The notes under the pieces: generated by a model
What the model was told of the DNA's origin: nothing
Seen by the model: the letters and a program-made list of their open reading frames with translations, nothing else
Database searches by the model: none
DNA from: Moniliophthora roreri
Taxonomy: Eukaryota; Basidiomycota; Agaricomycetes; Agaricales; Marasmiaceae
DNA: 64,000 nt
Direction: 5' to 3'
Assembly: GCA_001466705.2 (NCBI GenBank)
Contig: LATX02000175.1
Location: 744,001-808,000 of the forward strand
Program-made: the position numbers and the translations under genes
In this document: in pieces, positions 43,849 to 54,858 of the stretch
Numbering within the stretch: position 1 is the stretch's first letter
Layout of the letters: the number at the start of each line of letters is the position of its first letter

Positions 43849-44017
43849 AGAATGACAATTGTATTCTTCTTTAAATCATACGTGTTCCTTGGGGTCTAGG
43901 GGACATTCTTCAATTTCAGATTCAAATATATAATCGCGCGCTGAGATGCCAATAAATCAGCCTCAGCTACTTGCATCCAGGACTCTGACTCTTGTCTGTT
44001 TAAAAGGGCCGTCAGTG

Positions 44018-45338
44018 TCATTCCCAGGTCACTTGCGAAACCAATACCTCTAAAGCGTACAGATGCGAATCATGAGATTCTGGTGCCAACTTGCGTACCG
44101 CTCGAACGAGGTTGTACAAGTATTCCTGGGCGATGATTGTAAGCCCAACACATGGATGCAGTAAGGACTACTCGCCTTGTTAGGACCTGAAGGACCGACT
44201 GATTCCCATATCTTACGGGCTAGCGCATCAAGAGGTTCTGAGCCAACTACAGAATGGTACACGTTGAGCAGGTAATTCAGTTCAAGACGCCATGTACCCA
44301 CTAAAAGAAGGGTTATCGTTCCGCCCTACGTAACACTTCGCTCACAGAGAAAGTTATCACCGGATTCTTTCGCACGTAAAAGTATAATAGCTCACATAGA
44401 CCTGCGATTGAGAAAAAGTCAGCGTTAAAAGATTCACTATAGGAAGTAGTAAAAAGCTATACAAACCCCATGAAGCAACACCGTTTCCTGTCCCGTCTGT
44501 TCGTTGACACCGTACACATCGAGCGTTTCCATCGTGTATCCGTCCTACTTCTCGTAATGAAAAGCTTTTGAGAGATGGGTCTCCGCGGTACTGACCTTCT
44601 CCCGATAATCTGTAATGCAGAGAACCGATTAGAATAAGAAGACGTTTATGAACTAAGTGCTACGCTGCACAGCAGTAAAATTATGTAGCAGCTCTTTGTG
44701 TCAGCATACCTAGATAATCCCTCACTTCAGCTTCATACACCGGGTCAATCGTATATGCTATGCCTTCGAATCATTAATCTTGACACCAGTCAGGACGGCG
44801 CATAAACAGTCGTCTTACCCCATACTACGTCTTCGTCGGGGAACGGATCCTACAGCGCGAAAGGAAGATCAGTTCTGCCTTGGAAATAGAAACCAATAGA
44901 CGCACCGAATCCGAAAACGCATCCCAATCCTCTTTATGTATCAGTGTAACAACCCTTCCTGGATTCTGGCTACGATGAGAAGGAGAGTACGCTTCAGCGG
45001 TATCTAAGATCGATCTGACCTCTGGAGTACCTCGATGGTCATGGGACTTTTGTGCAAAACGGCGAACGTAGCCTCTAAGAAAGCCAGGGACTATCAAGGA
45101 TTTAGCCAGATGGTCAAGTATTTCATATTTCAGAAACCTTGGGCAACAACATGAGGTGGAGGCTGCAGTTTTTGAAGGTTTGCATGTCTTTCATGAGCAG
45201 AGGGTCTTTGGAATGCGGTATGGTTGGCTTCCAGGATTTAGAACTCACTTTGAAGATGAGCGATCCGTATCCGAATACGATGAACGGGGGCTTGCTTTCG
45301 GTTTCAGCGGTTGAAGGGAGATCCCATGAATGAGACAT
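44018..45338 (-). CDS. ChaC-type gamma-glutamylcyclotransferase
   Basis: Starts at ATG 45338 (MSHSWDLPSTAETESK), then PPFIVFGYGSLIFK with the substrate-binding GYGSL motif. Later exons give PGFLRGYVRRFAQKSHDHRG, TPEVRSILD, PGRVVTLIHKEDW, DPFPDEDVVWGIAYTIDP, EAEVRDYL, YREKDGYTMETLDVYG (catalytic Glu in YREKDGY) and YLYNLVRAVRKLAPESHDSH, ending near TGA 44018-44020. About six or seven short introns; I fixed the ends but not every junction. ChaC enzymes cleave glutathione to 5-oxoproline and Cys-Gly in the cytosol. An insertion after TPEVRSILDTAEAYSPSHRS is longer than in bacterial ChaC. The stop depends on whether GAG|GTATTG is a donor. Confidence 0.88.
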
Positions 45339-45545
45339 TGAGCAGAGTAGAGTATGCGATCGTGATGGTGAAGGTAAGAAAGGAATGTCAGCCGCTCAAA
45401 TTCGCGAAATTGCATCATTCAGACGCCTTGCAAGTGTATACAACACAGATGGTCAATTACTGATCTGGCTACGCGAATGTACAAGTTTACTACGCCTAAT
45501 CCGTGAACTTTGGTATCATAAAGAAAGGAATCAAGCCTCGAGCAA

Positions 45546-46320
45546 TCAAACATGGGATGGCGTGGGAGTCGGTGGTCGTGAACGTGATATCATGGATCCA
45601 TCTAGACAGCAAACGGCTACACCTTCACCGGACGAATCGATACTTGAAAGCGATTCACTTGCAGAATCCAACGAAGATGAACTTGTAGTCCGAGAGGTAC
45701 TCAAGCGAAAGACAGATCCTATTTCCTCCTGACACTTCTTTCGTACCAACCCGCCCTTTGTGTTCTCGCCAGCGCCATTACTTTGTCTAACCGTCTGGGG
45801 TTCGCTAAGCCAATTATCCACCAGAGTAGAGGGGAGAGGACTGGGAACGTCGCTACGAACGAAAGCGTAGGTGATTGTAGGAGAGGAAAAGTCGGACAGG
45901 CAAAAAGGACTTCCGTGGACGAGATAAAGCGTATCGTATGAATAAGTGGCTCTTCGGGGAGGTGTCTGGGGAAAGGGAGAGTCGGCTAGTGACTGGTCTG
46001 CGACAAGATGTTCGAAGTCAAAGGAATCGTCTGCATTTCCATTCGTCGTATCGTTCTGGAATGCCATTAGATTCTTCTTGAAAACGGGGGTCGAGCTACG
46101 CACTATTCCCAGACTGGCAGGTGTTTCAAGGGTCTTCGAGCGGCCTGTGGGTTTTCGACGAGGCTTTATAGCTACGGCAAGCAGTACGAGTTTAGCTGAA
46201 ATGCCTTCATTCTCAATGCCGATACATACGCGTAGCAACTGGTGATATCCAGTCATTCTCGTCGTCTTGCAAGATCCTGCTACGCTTACTCTTGAGGACA
46301 GTAGAGTTTCGTTTAGCCAT
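45546..46320 (-). CDS. Hypothetical protein, two exons
   Basis: Exon 1 (46230-46320) starts MAKRNSTVLKSKRSRILQDD and is joined by a 34-nt intron (46196-46229, GTATGT..TTCAG) to exon 2 (45546-46195), giving 246 residues in frame. A longer intron using the next acceptor (CCGTAG) is also in phase. The body is basic then Ser/Thr/Pro-rich, with FDFEHLVADQSLADSPFPQT, PPRRATYSY and a poly-Ser stretch, and looks largely disordered. I do not recognise a family. The start codon is 138 bp from the AP-1 sigma ATG in divergent orientation, which supports this start over the longer open frame upstream. Confidence 0.6.
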
Positions 46321-46458
46321 GTTGAGCTGAAAAATAGTAGTGGAGTAATGCTCTGAGAGGCAAGCTTCAATAAGAAAAGAGTGTATGAGCTGAATAGAAA
46401 TGTCAATGATGGTGGTAGAAAGTCAAGTCGTGTTTCTCGTTTAGCGCCGAGCAGCACC

Positions 46459-47276
46459 ATGATCAACTACATCCTCCTCGTCTCTCGACAAGGTTCGTTT
46501 TCTCTTTATTCTACGGTCTTCAAGACCTATAATATGTCCCATATTTTTTTACAGGAAAAGTCCGTCTATCGAAATGGTTCACCACAATGGCCCCAAAGAC
46601 AAAGGCAAAGATCGTCAAGGATGTGACACAGCTGGTACTTGCTCGCCGAACGAGAATGTGTAACTTCTTGGAATACAAAGGTGAGTTTCTAGTCAACTTT
46701 GTGCTGGTTGATAGTTGAGTTCCTTCTTCATTAGATACCAAAGTTGTATATCGCCGCTACGCATCCCTCTTCTTCATCTGTGGCATAGGTTCTGCAGATA
46801 ACGAGCTGGTTACATTGGAGATAATACACCGATATGTGGAGGTTTTGGATCGGTACTTCGGAAACGTATGTGCTCCGCTCATGGCTTTCGTGTTCAGTAC
46901 TGAAAGTACTGTATCAGGTATGCGAGTTGGATCTGTGAGCTTTGTTGCTACAAGACCGATAGCATCCTAATCAATGACCAAACCTTCCCTCACGCCAGGA
47001 TATTCAACTTCCAAAAAGCTTACGCTGTAGGCATTCCATCCACCTGTGTCTCTGTGAGGCAACCGGCTAACATTTACATAGATCCTGGATGAATTGATCA
47101 TAGCAGGTGAACTGCAAGAGTCATCGAAGAAGTCGGTTCTCCGAGTGGTACGTTCTACTCTGTCTTGCTGACACACCATCTTACGGTTCCGGCCACAGGT
47201 GACTCAGTCTGACGGTGTAGAGGAGCAGGAAAAGTCGGACGATATGATGGCTCGACTAGGTTCCAGGAATGGTTGA
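46459..47276 (+). CDS. APS1: AP-1 adaptor complex sigma subunit
   Basis: Seven exons (46459-46492, 46555-46680, 46735-46865, 46918-46934, 46999-47026, 47082-47147, 47199-47276) join to 159 residues. It begins [20 protein letters not shown] and continues [91 protein letters not shown]: a near-consensus sigma-adaptin (clat_adaptor_s). The sequence is closer to AP-1 than AP-2 sigma ([26 protein letters not shown]). The subunit helps bind dileucine sorting signals in clathrin coats at the trans-Golgi and endosomes. Exon 4 is only 17 nt and exon 5 is 28 nt. The acidic tail ([10 protein letters not shown]) is typical of fungi. Confidence 0.95.
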
Positions 47277-47572
47277 AGTGTGCTCTGTATCGTAGATTTT
47301 CCAACATCGTGTATTAGGTCGCAATAATCTTGTTCTCGGTCACACATGAAAAGGCTCAGTGAGTGGAATCGCATAGCATGAGGTGTCATAAGATAGAGTG
47401 GATTGGCATATGTATAATGGTGCATGTAATGTACGCCGTACTAGTCAGAGCATGAAGGACAAGTGAATGATCCAATCCAACACCCAATCAACCCAGAACC
47501 CCACCTGGGCGACATCCCATCTGTTCATTAGACAGTGGGTCCTAATGATACATAAACAACCAATCTGGACGA
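47277..47572. other. Convergent 3' region of AP-1 sigma and RPS30
   Basis: Both genes end into this ~300 bp. It should contain both polyadenylation regions. No gene is seen. Confidence 0.5.
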
Positions 47573-48138
47573 TTACTTTTCGGGGTTGGCGTTCCTAAAG
47601 AGAAAAGAAAAAGCGAGTTAGCAATCATGTAAAGTGGGAGTAGTGGTAGGGAGAAGGGGGAGATCAGATAGGAGCGAAAGACGTTAGATGAATGTTTTTC
47701 AACACGATAGTTTCAGTGTGAACTATGCATGATTTCGGTTTATCATCAGCTGAAAGATGAGCCATTGGTATTGTCAAAGGGAAAGGTAATTCCGTTGAGA
47801 AAAGGCCCGATTCTTTTGGAGGCTGCGGGTGGTGCTGATACCAGAGACCGAAAACTCACATTTTTCTCTTGCCTCCAGGAAGGGTTGTCACATTGACAAA
47901 GCTATAGGAGCAATCCAGTCAGAACCTTTTAAATACTTCGAGAGAGATGGGTCTACGCACCGACGGTTGTACAAAATACGCTTCTTGGCTCTGCCCTTGG
48001 GCGTCTTCTTCTTTTCCTGTGCGTCGACCTTGGGGGTTTGAGATTTAACCTTGCCAGCACGGGCGAGGGAGCCGTGAACTAGAGAACAGATGAGACCGAC
48101 GTTTTCATGAGGTCTGCGGGACGAATACCTTTGCCCAT
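47573..48138 (-). CDS. RPS30: 40S ribosomal protein S30 (eS30)
   Basis: Four exons (48129-48138, 47961-48078, 47860-47901, 47573-47594) give exactly 63 residues: [63 protein letters not shown]. This is a clear eS30, a small basic protein at the decoding side of the 40S subunit. There is no ubiquitin-like leader, as usual in fungi; the animal version is made as a fusion. Exon 1 is 10 nt. Introns 1 and 2 are 50 and 59 nt, but intron 3 is 265 nt (47595-47859), far above local size, and holds a candidate C/D snoRNA. Confidence 0.95.
47659..47753 (-). ncRNA. snR60: C/D-box snoRNA, snR60/U80-like, inside an RPS30 intron
   Basis: On the RPS30 sense strand: box C TGATGA (47748-47743), box D' CTGA (47716-47713), a box C'-like GTGTTGA (~47704-47698) and box D CTGA (47667-47664). 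Upstream of D' the bases GCATAGTTCAC (47728-47718) are complementary to the conserved 25S rRNA run GTGAACTATGC. Upstream of D the 15 bases at 47682-47668 (GTCTTTCGCTCCTAT) are complementary to 25S ATAGGGGCGAAAGAC with one G-U pair. From memory, yeast snR60 (human U80) guides 2'-O-methylation at these two places, about 91 nt apart (A817 and G908). The fifth bases above D' and D face an A and a G respectively. A weak point is the poor terminal stem. rRNA matches are from memory, not a search. Confidence 0.75.
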
Positions 48139-48535
48139 ATTTTCTTGACGATGAAGAAGTCGCTGACGAGTTTCTCCCTTTCCTTAGTCAACGAAAAACT
48201 GTATAGTTTGCTTAGTAACAAGGTTTCGGCTCAACCGGCATTGCGCGGATATTTCCGAGCCAGCACAAGCGTGCAGCTCGAGGCGGGTTCAGGACGTGAT
48301 TACTGCCGTTTCCTGCTCTCATCATCAGGTAAATCAAGAACCATGGCAAGTATACACCAGCATACACATGCCTTCCCTTTCAATGCAGTGACAGAGACAA
48401 GCACAATGAGCCCATCAGCTACTAGTCTCCCCCAGGCAGACTCATACCTCTCTTCGCCCTTTTGCAATGAGTACTTTTTGTGATCAGGGCTCGAGACAGT
48501 CATCCAAGCCTCATAGCATTTTTTTGGGACTACGT

Positions 48536-49830
48536 ATGTTAACCCCCGAAAGGACGTCATTGCTGAAGGAAGAGTTTCCTACGAAAGGGGGCCATACAAC
48601 GTTGACACAAGCACCTCATTTCAACGCCTCGGGCAGCCTGCTCAATGCTGTCCATCGAGATATGGTGAATGTGGTCAATGACTACCGCCGAGTCACCAAT
48701 ATCAATATCTATACCCGTAAGTCATCCCTATATCTCTCAGTCCGATACTAATCTGCTGCGTTTCCCTAGCTATACCCACCAGATCGCCACCGACAACACA
48801 GCGCATCGGACAGTCGGCGCCCATCTCACGCCCCCAATACGTTCGCCACCGAGGGAAGGGTGCATTGAAGGCGACAGTTGTTCCATCTCGTGTCATTCTC
48901 GCCGCTTCCACACTCATTAGTCTCTGGTATCAAAGAGTGCGCGGTTGGCTCTATGCGTTCTTGATACCCACGTAAGAAAATCCAGTTCCATATACGATCT
49001 ACTAACCGATTGAGCTATTATTAAGCACAGGTTGCGATAACGGTAGTTTTCATGACCATCGCGTTCGTTCATTGGGTCGGACCGGAAACGCACAACTCGA
49101 AGCCAACTGGAATGCTGGTATCGCTCATTCTAGTAAGTAGTACAGTAGCGAAACAGGCCTTCAATGGTTTCTGCCTTGGCGTGCTGGGCCTGACTGGATT
49201 TAAATATGAATAGGCCTCTCATTCTTGTGTGTCTCTAACTGTATTTGTCTGTAAGATGCACCCGCCTACATTGCGCGAATCAAACCTGGACGACTTCCCC
49301 TTGTGCTCAGGAATCTTCATTATCCGACAATAATATTTACAACAATCCTTTCTCTGTTATCAATCGTTATCGTTCCTCTGGATACCATAGTTGCAGGTGC
49401 CAACGCTCGAAGCGTTCTTGCAGAACTGGTGGGTACACTGTTCAGAGCGCCATTTCATCCATCTAATACTCCAAAAACCCGCTGAAGGTGGTTAAGGATA
49501 TGGGTTGCAATTGATGCAATGGTGGTACTCTGCGGAGGCGTACTCACAGGTGCAGCAAATCGCTTCATTGTCACCACTCTCTGTGTTGAAGGAACATATC
49601 TCACAGGCATACTCAGTGCATGCGAGCTTTTCGAGTAGTTGGCTCATGATCGTATTCTTCCAAACCTATCCCTCCGCGTCACGCCTGTGACGAAGGCTCC
49701 GTTGATATCCATTTTGTCCTTCGTTGCGTTCTGTGCCATCATATATTCCAGCACGTCCGCGAGCCTGACCATAGTCTCGAAGATGCGAATGCATTTGTCA
49801 TTCCCATAGGGCCCTGGCTAATGCTTTGAC
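48536..49830 (+). pseudogene. Amino-acid permease (APC superfamily), disrupted
   Basis: Starts at or before ATG 48536 (MLTPERTSLLKEEFPTKGG). Membrane pieces in order: VILAASTLISLWYQRVRGWL, VAITVVFMTIAFVHWVGPET, NAPAYIARIKPGRLPLVLRN, YPTIIFTTILSLLSIVIVPL, DTIVAGANARSVLAEL, RIWVAIDAMVVLCGGVLTGA, LSACELFE, then LAHDRILPNLSLRVTPVTKA and PLISILSFVAFCAIIYSSTS, ASLTIVSKM. The DTIVAGAN..SVLAE and VLCGGVLTG runs are typical of fungal APC-type permeases. A TAG at 49636-49638 interrupts ELFE-stop-LAHDR in the same frame (CAG to TAG would explain it), and the frame is lost soon after SKM. Introns include one at 48971-49030 with a perfect TACTAAC branch site. It could still be a gene if the stop is a sequencing error. 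Confidence 0.65.
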
Positions 49831-50262
49831 CAGGTTCTCGCTCGTTCGAGCCTCGCAACGTAGCCGCGCTTGCGCACTTGAAGACGCCCACCTCACTCAT
49901 GTTCATGAGCCATCCAGGGGAACATTTTCCATACTCCATTTCTCATCTTGGCGCAAGAATTATAACCCTATAAGGACTTCACGCATGATCACGTCCTTAC
50001 AGCGATCCACGACTTTCACGAGTACAGTTCTTGGTATGTTTGGTATATCTAGTATCCTTCTGAAGCAGGGATATCCGCCATAATTGCGGGGCCTGAAGAT
50101 CTGCGAAGACACGTGATTGATAGAGAAAGAAAAAAATTAATCGACAAGATGTACGTTCCGATTCGTTCTGCACCAGCTTTCGAAGCTCTACACCCATACC
50201 ATAGCCATTCATCTCATTGCTCGGAACGTGACGACATTTACAAGTAAATTGGATGTGTCTCT
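49831..50262. other. Intergenic, no gene
   Basis: Possible remains of the permease C-terminus, without a recognisable frame, then the 3' side of FOL1. Confidence 0.4.
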
Positions 50263-53164
50263 TCACCGCCAAAGCGAATCTGATATAGATACAGTATCGT
50301 GCATTTGGGAAACGTCGTGAACTCTAACTACCGTCGCTCCCTGCTGGACCGCACAACTAACGGTTGCTCCAGTCGCCCAAAGCCTGTCGTGTGGACCACA
50401 CGGTTTTCCGTGCTTCGCAGACAGTATCTGCCCAAGGAACGACTTCCTCGATGAGCCAATGAGTTGAGGGAAGCCAGCAAGGGGATTCCTTCTCCGGTCG
50501 CCACCTACGGAATACATTAGCCAAATTTTCCGTTTGTAGCTCGGCTTGGCTTACCACTTCCAACTTGCACATCTGCTATTACAGCCGCTGCATTACGCAA
50601 CGTCGCTAGATTATCTTCGACAGATTTACTAAATCCGACACCTGGATCTACAATAACCATCCAGCGTCGAGCGCCCCCTTTGCCCTTCACTATTGCATCC
50701 ACCTTCTTCCCAAGCTCTATTCGTATACCTTCCACTACGGCAGGATCTCTCGCGTACTTAAACGAGTCATAGTCCTTATTCTTCCCAGCATCTCCACGAG
50801 AATGCATGAGTATAACCGGTACTGCATACTCTCGAGCAGTCTTCTTCATCTCGGTCATACATCCATTTGTTTCCACGGAATCAGGGTAGGATTCCGGGCC
50901 TGTAAAAGCGTACACATCGTTGATACAGTTAGCGCCTGCCAAAATGGCTGCTCTCGCCACTTCGGGACGGAACGTATCAACGCTGAAAGGAGTTTGGGAG
51001 CACCTGTCCATCTCCCTCGCTGCAGCAATAATTGGTGCTACACGCCGTATCTCCTCGTCTTCGCTGACGAACGCCGCTCCTGGTCGGGTAGAGTAGCCAC
51101 CTACATCGATGATATCGGCACCTCCGCTGATAGCGTCTTGTACGTATTTCAAGGCAGCAGGCATGGTGTTGTGCTCGGAACCGTCAGAGAACGAGTCGGG
51201 AGTAGTGTTTAAGATGGCCATGAGGTGTGTTTTCATCGCGCCGGGTGCATACCTTACCCCAGGAATCGGGTAAGTCCAATGTGTGAGGGTTGGTGGTGGT
51301 AGTGTGTCTTGCGGAGAGATGGGTAGCCTGGGGAAAGGGATGACTCTTTTCATCGGAGCATCCTCCAAGACGAACAACAACTCTTGCAGAAGCGTATTGA
51401 TGGTCTTGTGGTATACAGGGTGAATATAATCTGGGATCATGCTGAAGGACAGATGAGCGCACTAACGACTAAACAAAGAGAAGGAAACATACTCGAATAT
51501 CGGCCTCAGAACGAATTCTCGTTCGGTCATTCTTGGATGTGGCACGACCAATTCACCTTTCAAATTCTCTAGGTCCTTTCGAGTGTCTGTTGGTCTGGTA
51601 TCGATGACCAGGTTGTCATACAGAATGATGTCCAGGTCAATGGCTCGAGGGCCGTTGCGTATGGAAGGTACTCGTCCCACAATCTCTTCAATTTTCTTGA
51701 CCACGGAGAGAAGAACCAGGGGTTCAATGTTTGTTTCGACCTAAGGATAATGAAATGAGCGCACTTTCAAGAGGGATCACTGGAGCAAGTCACCAGACAA
51801 GCGCAATTAATGAATGGCGGCTGGTTCGTCACATACATCGGTGCACTCTCGTAGAGGAAGCTCGTGTTCATAATGTCCAAAAATGCGTCTCGTCTGAAGG
51901 AGGCACCCTCTTCGGTAACTTGCTGCGGTTGTTCGAGTAAACGCAGAGCTTGCTCGATGTTTTGAAAACTGTCACCAATGTTTGACCCAAGAGCGATAAT
52001 TGCGGTATGCGATTCAGATTCGCCTGATGAGTACTATGATCAATCAGCTACTGGCTGTTGAACGCCAAAGTTCCGCGTTACCTGGACAATTGAACTTGGA
52101 AACTCCAATTCGCCGCGATAATCTTCAAACGTTCGACATATCTCAACCTCTGAAGATCCCGCGAAGACTAATGCATAAGGCTTCGCAGCCTTGACAATGA
52201 CTTTTGGCGTGGAATTCTTGCGTTCCTTGTACAACTCCCGAAGGGTTTCCAAAGCGATGAAGGAAACCAATGCCTCCAACGTTAGGTAGCCGGTCTTTTC
52301 GACACTCTATACAAACAGGTGAGTCGGCTGTTGTTCCCATTACTCTGGAATGTGGGAACAGACATCATACAATCCTCTCGTGATGGCTCGGAAATCCACG
52401 GAATCCTGCTCTAAATTGAAGCCTCCCTCATACACGATCGAGATATTAATCTGCACCCGCTGCCTCTCCAGGCGCTCTGCAGGGTTGACACCGATGATTG
52501 TATTGCACTCGAGATTCTCGATGAAGTGCCGAACTTTATGAGCGTGCCATCCCGTCTCCTTGCCAGTTGTGGCATGACTCTCGATACCAGCGGCTTTGCA
52601 ATGCAAAGGTGGTTTCACTTGTGCCACTTTGAGCCAGGCGCCGCTTAGGGAAGGTGAAGAGGAGGAGGAAGGGTTCAGGAGCAAGTCGAATGCACGGGTA
52701 GTGATGGCCTCGAGGGATGGGAATACGGGTTGAAGGTTGGAGAGAGATGGCGGACTGAGGGAAGTTCTGAGTGTGGAGGCCAATGTAGAATAGTTGATTG
52801 ATTGAGACAGATCATCCGTTTCTGCAGTACCCCGCACATCATGAGGGATCGCCAGTGATATCAGTAAGGGTTGTGAGGTAGGTTTGGATACCGTTTTGGG
52901 AGGCCAACGAGCGCCTGTTGAGAGGAGAACAGTTAAAGATAGGTCATTGACCCGGATAATATCTGAATTGAGTCTGTGTATACAAGGATGTGAACCAGTA
53001 GAAGCGAAGTAACTGGAAACGTTCCTCACTCTGACATTTCTCAAGCCAAGGGACGACGGGCGGTGAAATGGGCGCCTAAATTGGCCCCCCCCAAAAGATT
53101 GCCACGTGCACGTCGCCACGACCGCAACGTTTGCCCCAAAAAACTGAATCCCTTTCTCCTTCAT
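50263..53164 (-). CDS. FOL1: Trifunctional folate synthesis enzyme (DHNA / HPPK / DHPS)
   Basis: One multi-exon gene carrying three activities of folate biosynthesis. N-terminal aldolase-like repeats: DIIRVNDLSLTVLLSTGARW and HKVRHFIENLECNTIIGVNP, then TLEALVSFIALETLRE. HPPK: HTAIIALGSNIGDSFQNIEQ, INCACLVETN, RNGPRAIDLDIILYDN, VVPHPRMTEREFVLRP. DHPS: LMAILNTTPDSFSDGSEHN, GGADIIDVGGYSTRPGA, FSVDTFRPEVARAAILAGAN, CINDVYAFTG, VILMHSRGDA, VDPGVGFSKSVEDNL, then after an intron GFPQLIGSSRKSFLG and VRVHDV, ending at TGA 50263-50265. The enzymes make dihydropteroate from dihydroneopterin and p-aminobenzoate; DHPS is the sulfonamide target. The exact start is uncertain: ATG 53164 gives a leader that may be partly intron before DIIRVNDLS. 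Confidence 0.92.
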
Positions 53165-53235
53165 TCTACTTCATCGACTAGTCTTCATCGCTTGCTCTTT
53201 CCTTGGCTGTTCTGAGTATACTGCAGTATTGAGAA

Positions 53236-54082
53236 ATGTTCTCAGAAGAAATCAAAGCCTTTAGACGACTGGGCTTTCGACATGTACGTGTTCGTTCCAC
53301 GTCTCGGTTTGCTATGTCTCATTCCTTTTTCTTTAGGCCCTCTTGCAAGCGTTGAATTTTGCCTCTGTCATTGCATCTGGTTTAATGATATGGAAAGGAC
53401 TGGGACTATTGACGAATACTGAATCTCCAATTGTGGTTGTACTGAGGTGTGCCATACGTACGGGGGTCATTACTCTTTTGTTGATTCGGTTTCCCAGTGG
53501 CTCTATGGAACCTGCCTTCTATCGCGGAGACTTGCTATTCCTTACAAACCCGGCCAGTGAAAGGTATCATACGGGCGATATCACGGTATATAAAATTCCT
53601 GGAGCAGAGATCCCGATCGTGCACCGCGTTCTCGAAACTCACGATGTATCCACCAAGGTCAAGATACCAGGGTTAGACATCTCCCGGTGTCCCGTCATCT
53701 GAAACGCTGACCCGACCTGTTCATTGTTTGAACAGCCTAACACAGAAGCAACCGGGCGACCAATTACTCTTGACGAAGGGAGACAACAACTATGTTGATG
53801 ATATCGAGCTATACCAGGGTCTTGATTGGTTGGAAAGGCGTCATATAGTTGGTAAAGTTCGAGGGTGAGTCGCAGTTCCCACTCCTGCAATAGGTGAATA
53901 GCCTTTAAACGGGTTCCCTAGATTCTTACCGTATATTGGATACGTCACCATAGCCATGGTCAGCTTCAGTTTGACTCTATCACAAGCTTGGACTCACCGT
54001 CTATCTCTAGAATGATTTTCCCCAACTGAAGTACGCCCTTCTGGGAGGACTGAGTCTTATGGCTCTCATACAACGGGAATAA
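53236..54082 (+). CDS. SEC11: Signal peptidase complex catalytic subunit
   Basis: Six exons (53236-53283, 53337-53446, 53498-53671, 53736-53864, 53922-53958, 54011-54082) join to 189 residues. A single N-terminal membrane helix ([20 protein letters not shown]) is followed by [20 protein letters not shown] with the catalytic Ser in SGSMEP, then [20 protein letters not shown] with the catalytic His in [13 protein letters not shown], and a C-terminal [15 protein letters not shown] segment. This is the eukaryotic Ser-His type S26 peptidase that cleaves signal peptides at the ER lumen. The open frame through intron 2 ([15 protein letters not shown]) would separate VVVL from SGSMEP, so splicing there is clear. 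It is divergent from FOL1, with 71 bp between the putative starts. Confidence 0.94.
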
Positions 54083-54858
54083 CGTGCGACCGTTGGAGAT
54101 TTCTGTGCTTGTACAACATCATCTGAATACATCAGACTCTGAATTTGAGAGAAATGTTGAATTGGTTCCCGCCAAGTGACGTCAAGAAGCGGGCGAAGAT
54201 TAGGACGTCGAGATTGAGGATGAGAGATGTTGAACTGCCGGAGACATACTTGTGGGTGGCGACTGATGAAACATTATACAAGCCAAGTGCTCGCTCACGG
54301 TAACCATTCGTTGCATGCTGTCCCTTGCCTTACTTCCCCATAGACTTTGGTTAAACCTGGTCTTCCAACAACGAGGATGGCATGCCGCCCATCAGCACGG
54401 ATCATCTCAACAGTCCGCAAGTACCACTACTACCATCTGCGGGCAGTTCTCAAACATGTTTCTGAGGCTAGACTATTACTTTCTCCAACCCCTCGGTAGT
54501 GTGTGCAAGCTTAGCATGAAGCCATGAATGGTGGACGATGGTGCACGACGCGGTGTCGCCTTCATTTGTTGTCCGGATGAACTGCTTGGACACCCACAAG
54601 GCACAACGATTGATCTACATAATGCCGCGCGGTTCCTGTGAAACGATTCGTATCCACCACCACATGCTATTACGAGTGGCCCACAGCATCACGTATGGAA
54701 ATCAATATGTTCCCCTGTCCTCTATTGTGATAACTATCAATTCAGCCTCAAGCCACCTGCGGAATATCATCCATGCTTAACGACTGGTAAGTATAAATAC
54801 TGGAATTATTCGCCGGTGAAACTCACTTTCAAGAAACCAGTCAGTGGTCGTTCAAGCC
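54083..54858. other. Intergenic, no gene
   Basis: Short frames on the plus strand without family resemblance. It includes the promoter of the GH128 gene; a TATA-like gtataaatac lies at about 54790-54799, some 60-70 bp upstream of its ATG. Confidence 0.45.

Noticed and set aside
48984..49016. tRNA D-arm-like sequence on the minus strand (TAGCTCAATCGGTTAG)
   Set aside because: No anticodon arm, T arm or acceptor stem follows. The segment lies inside an intron and the match overlaps its branch site.
49739..49939. Minus-strand frame near the permease 3' end
   Set aside because: No family resemblance, and the plus strand carries the permease remains.
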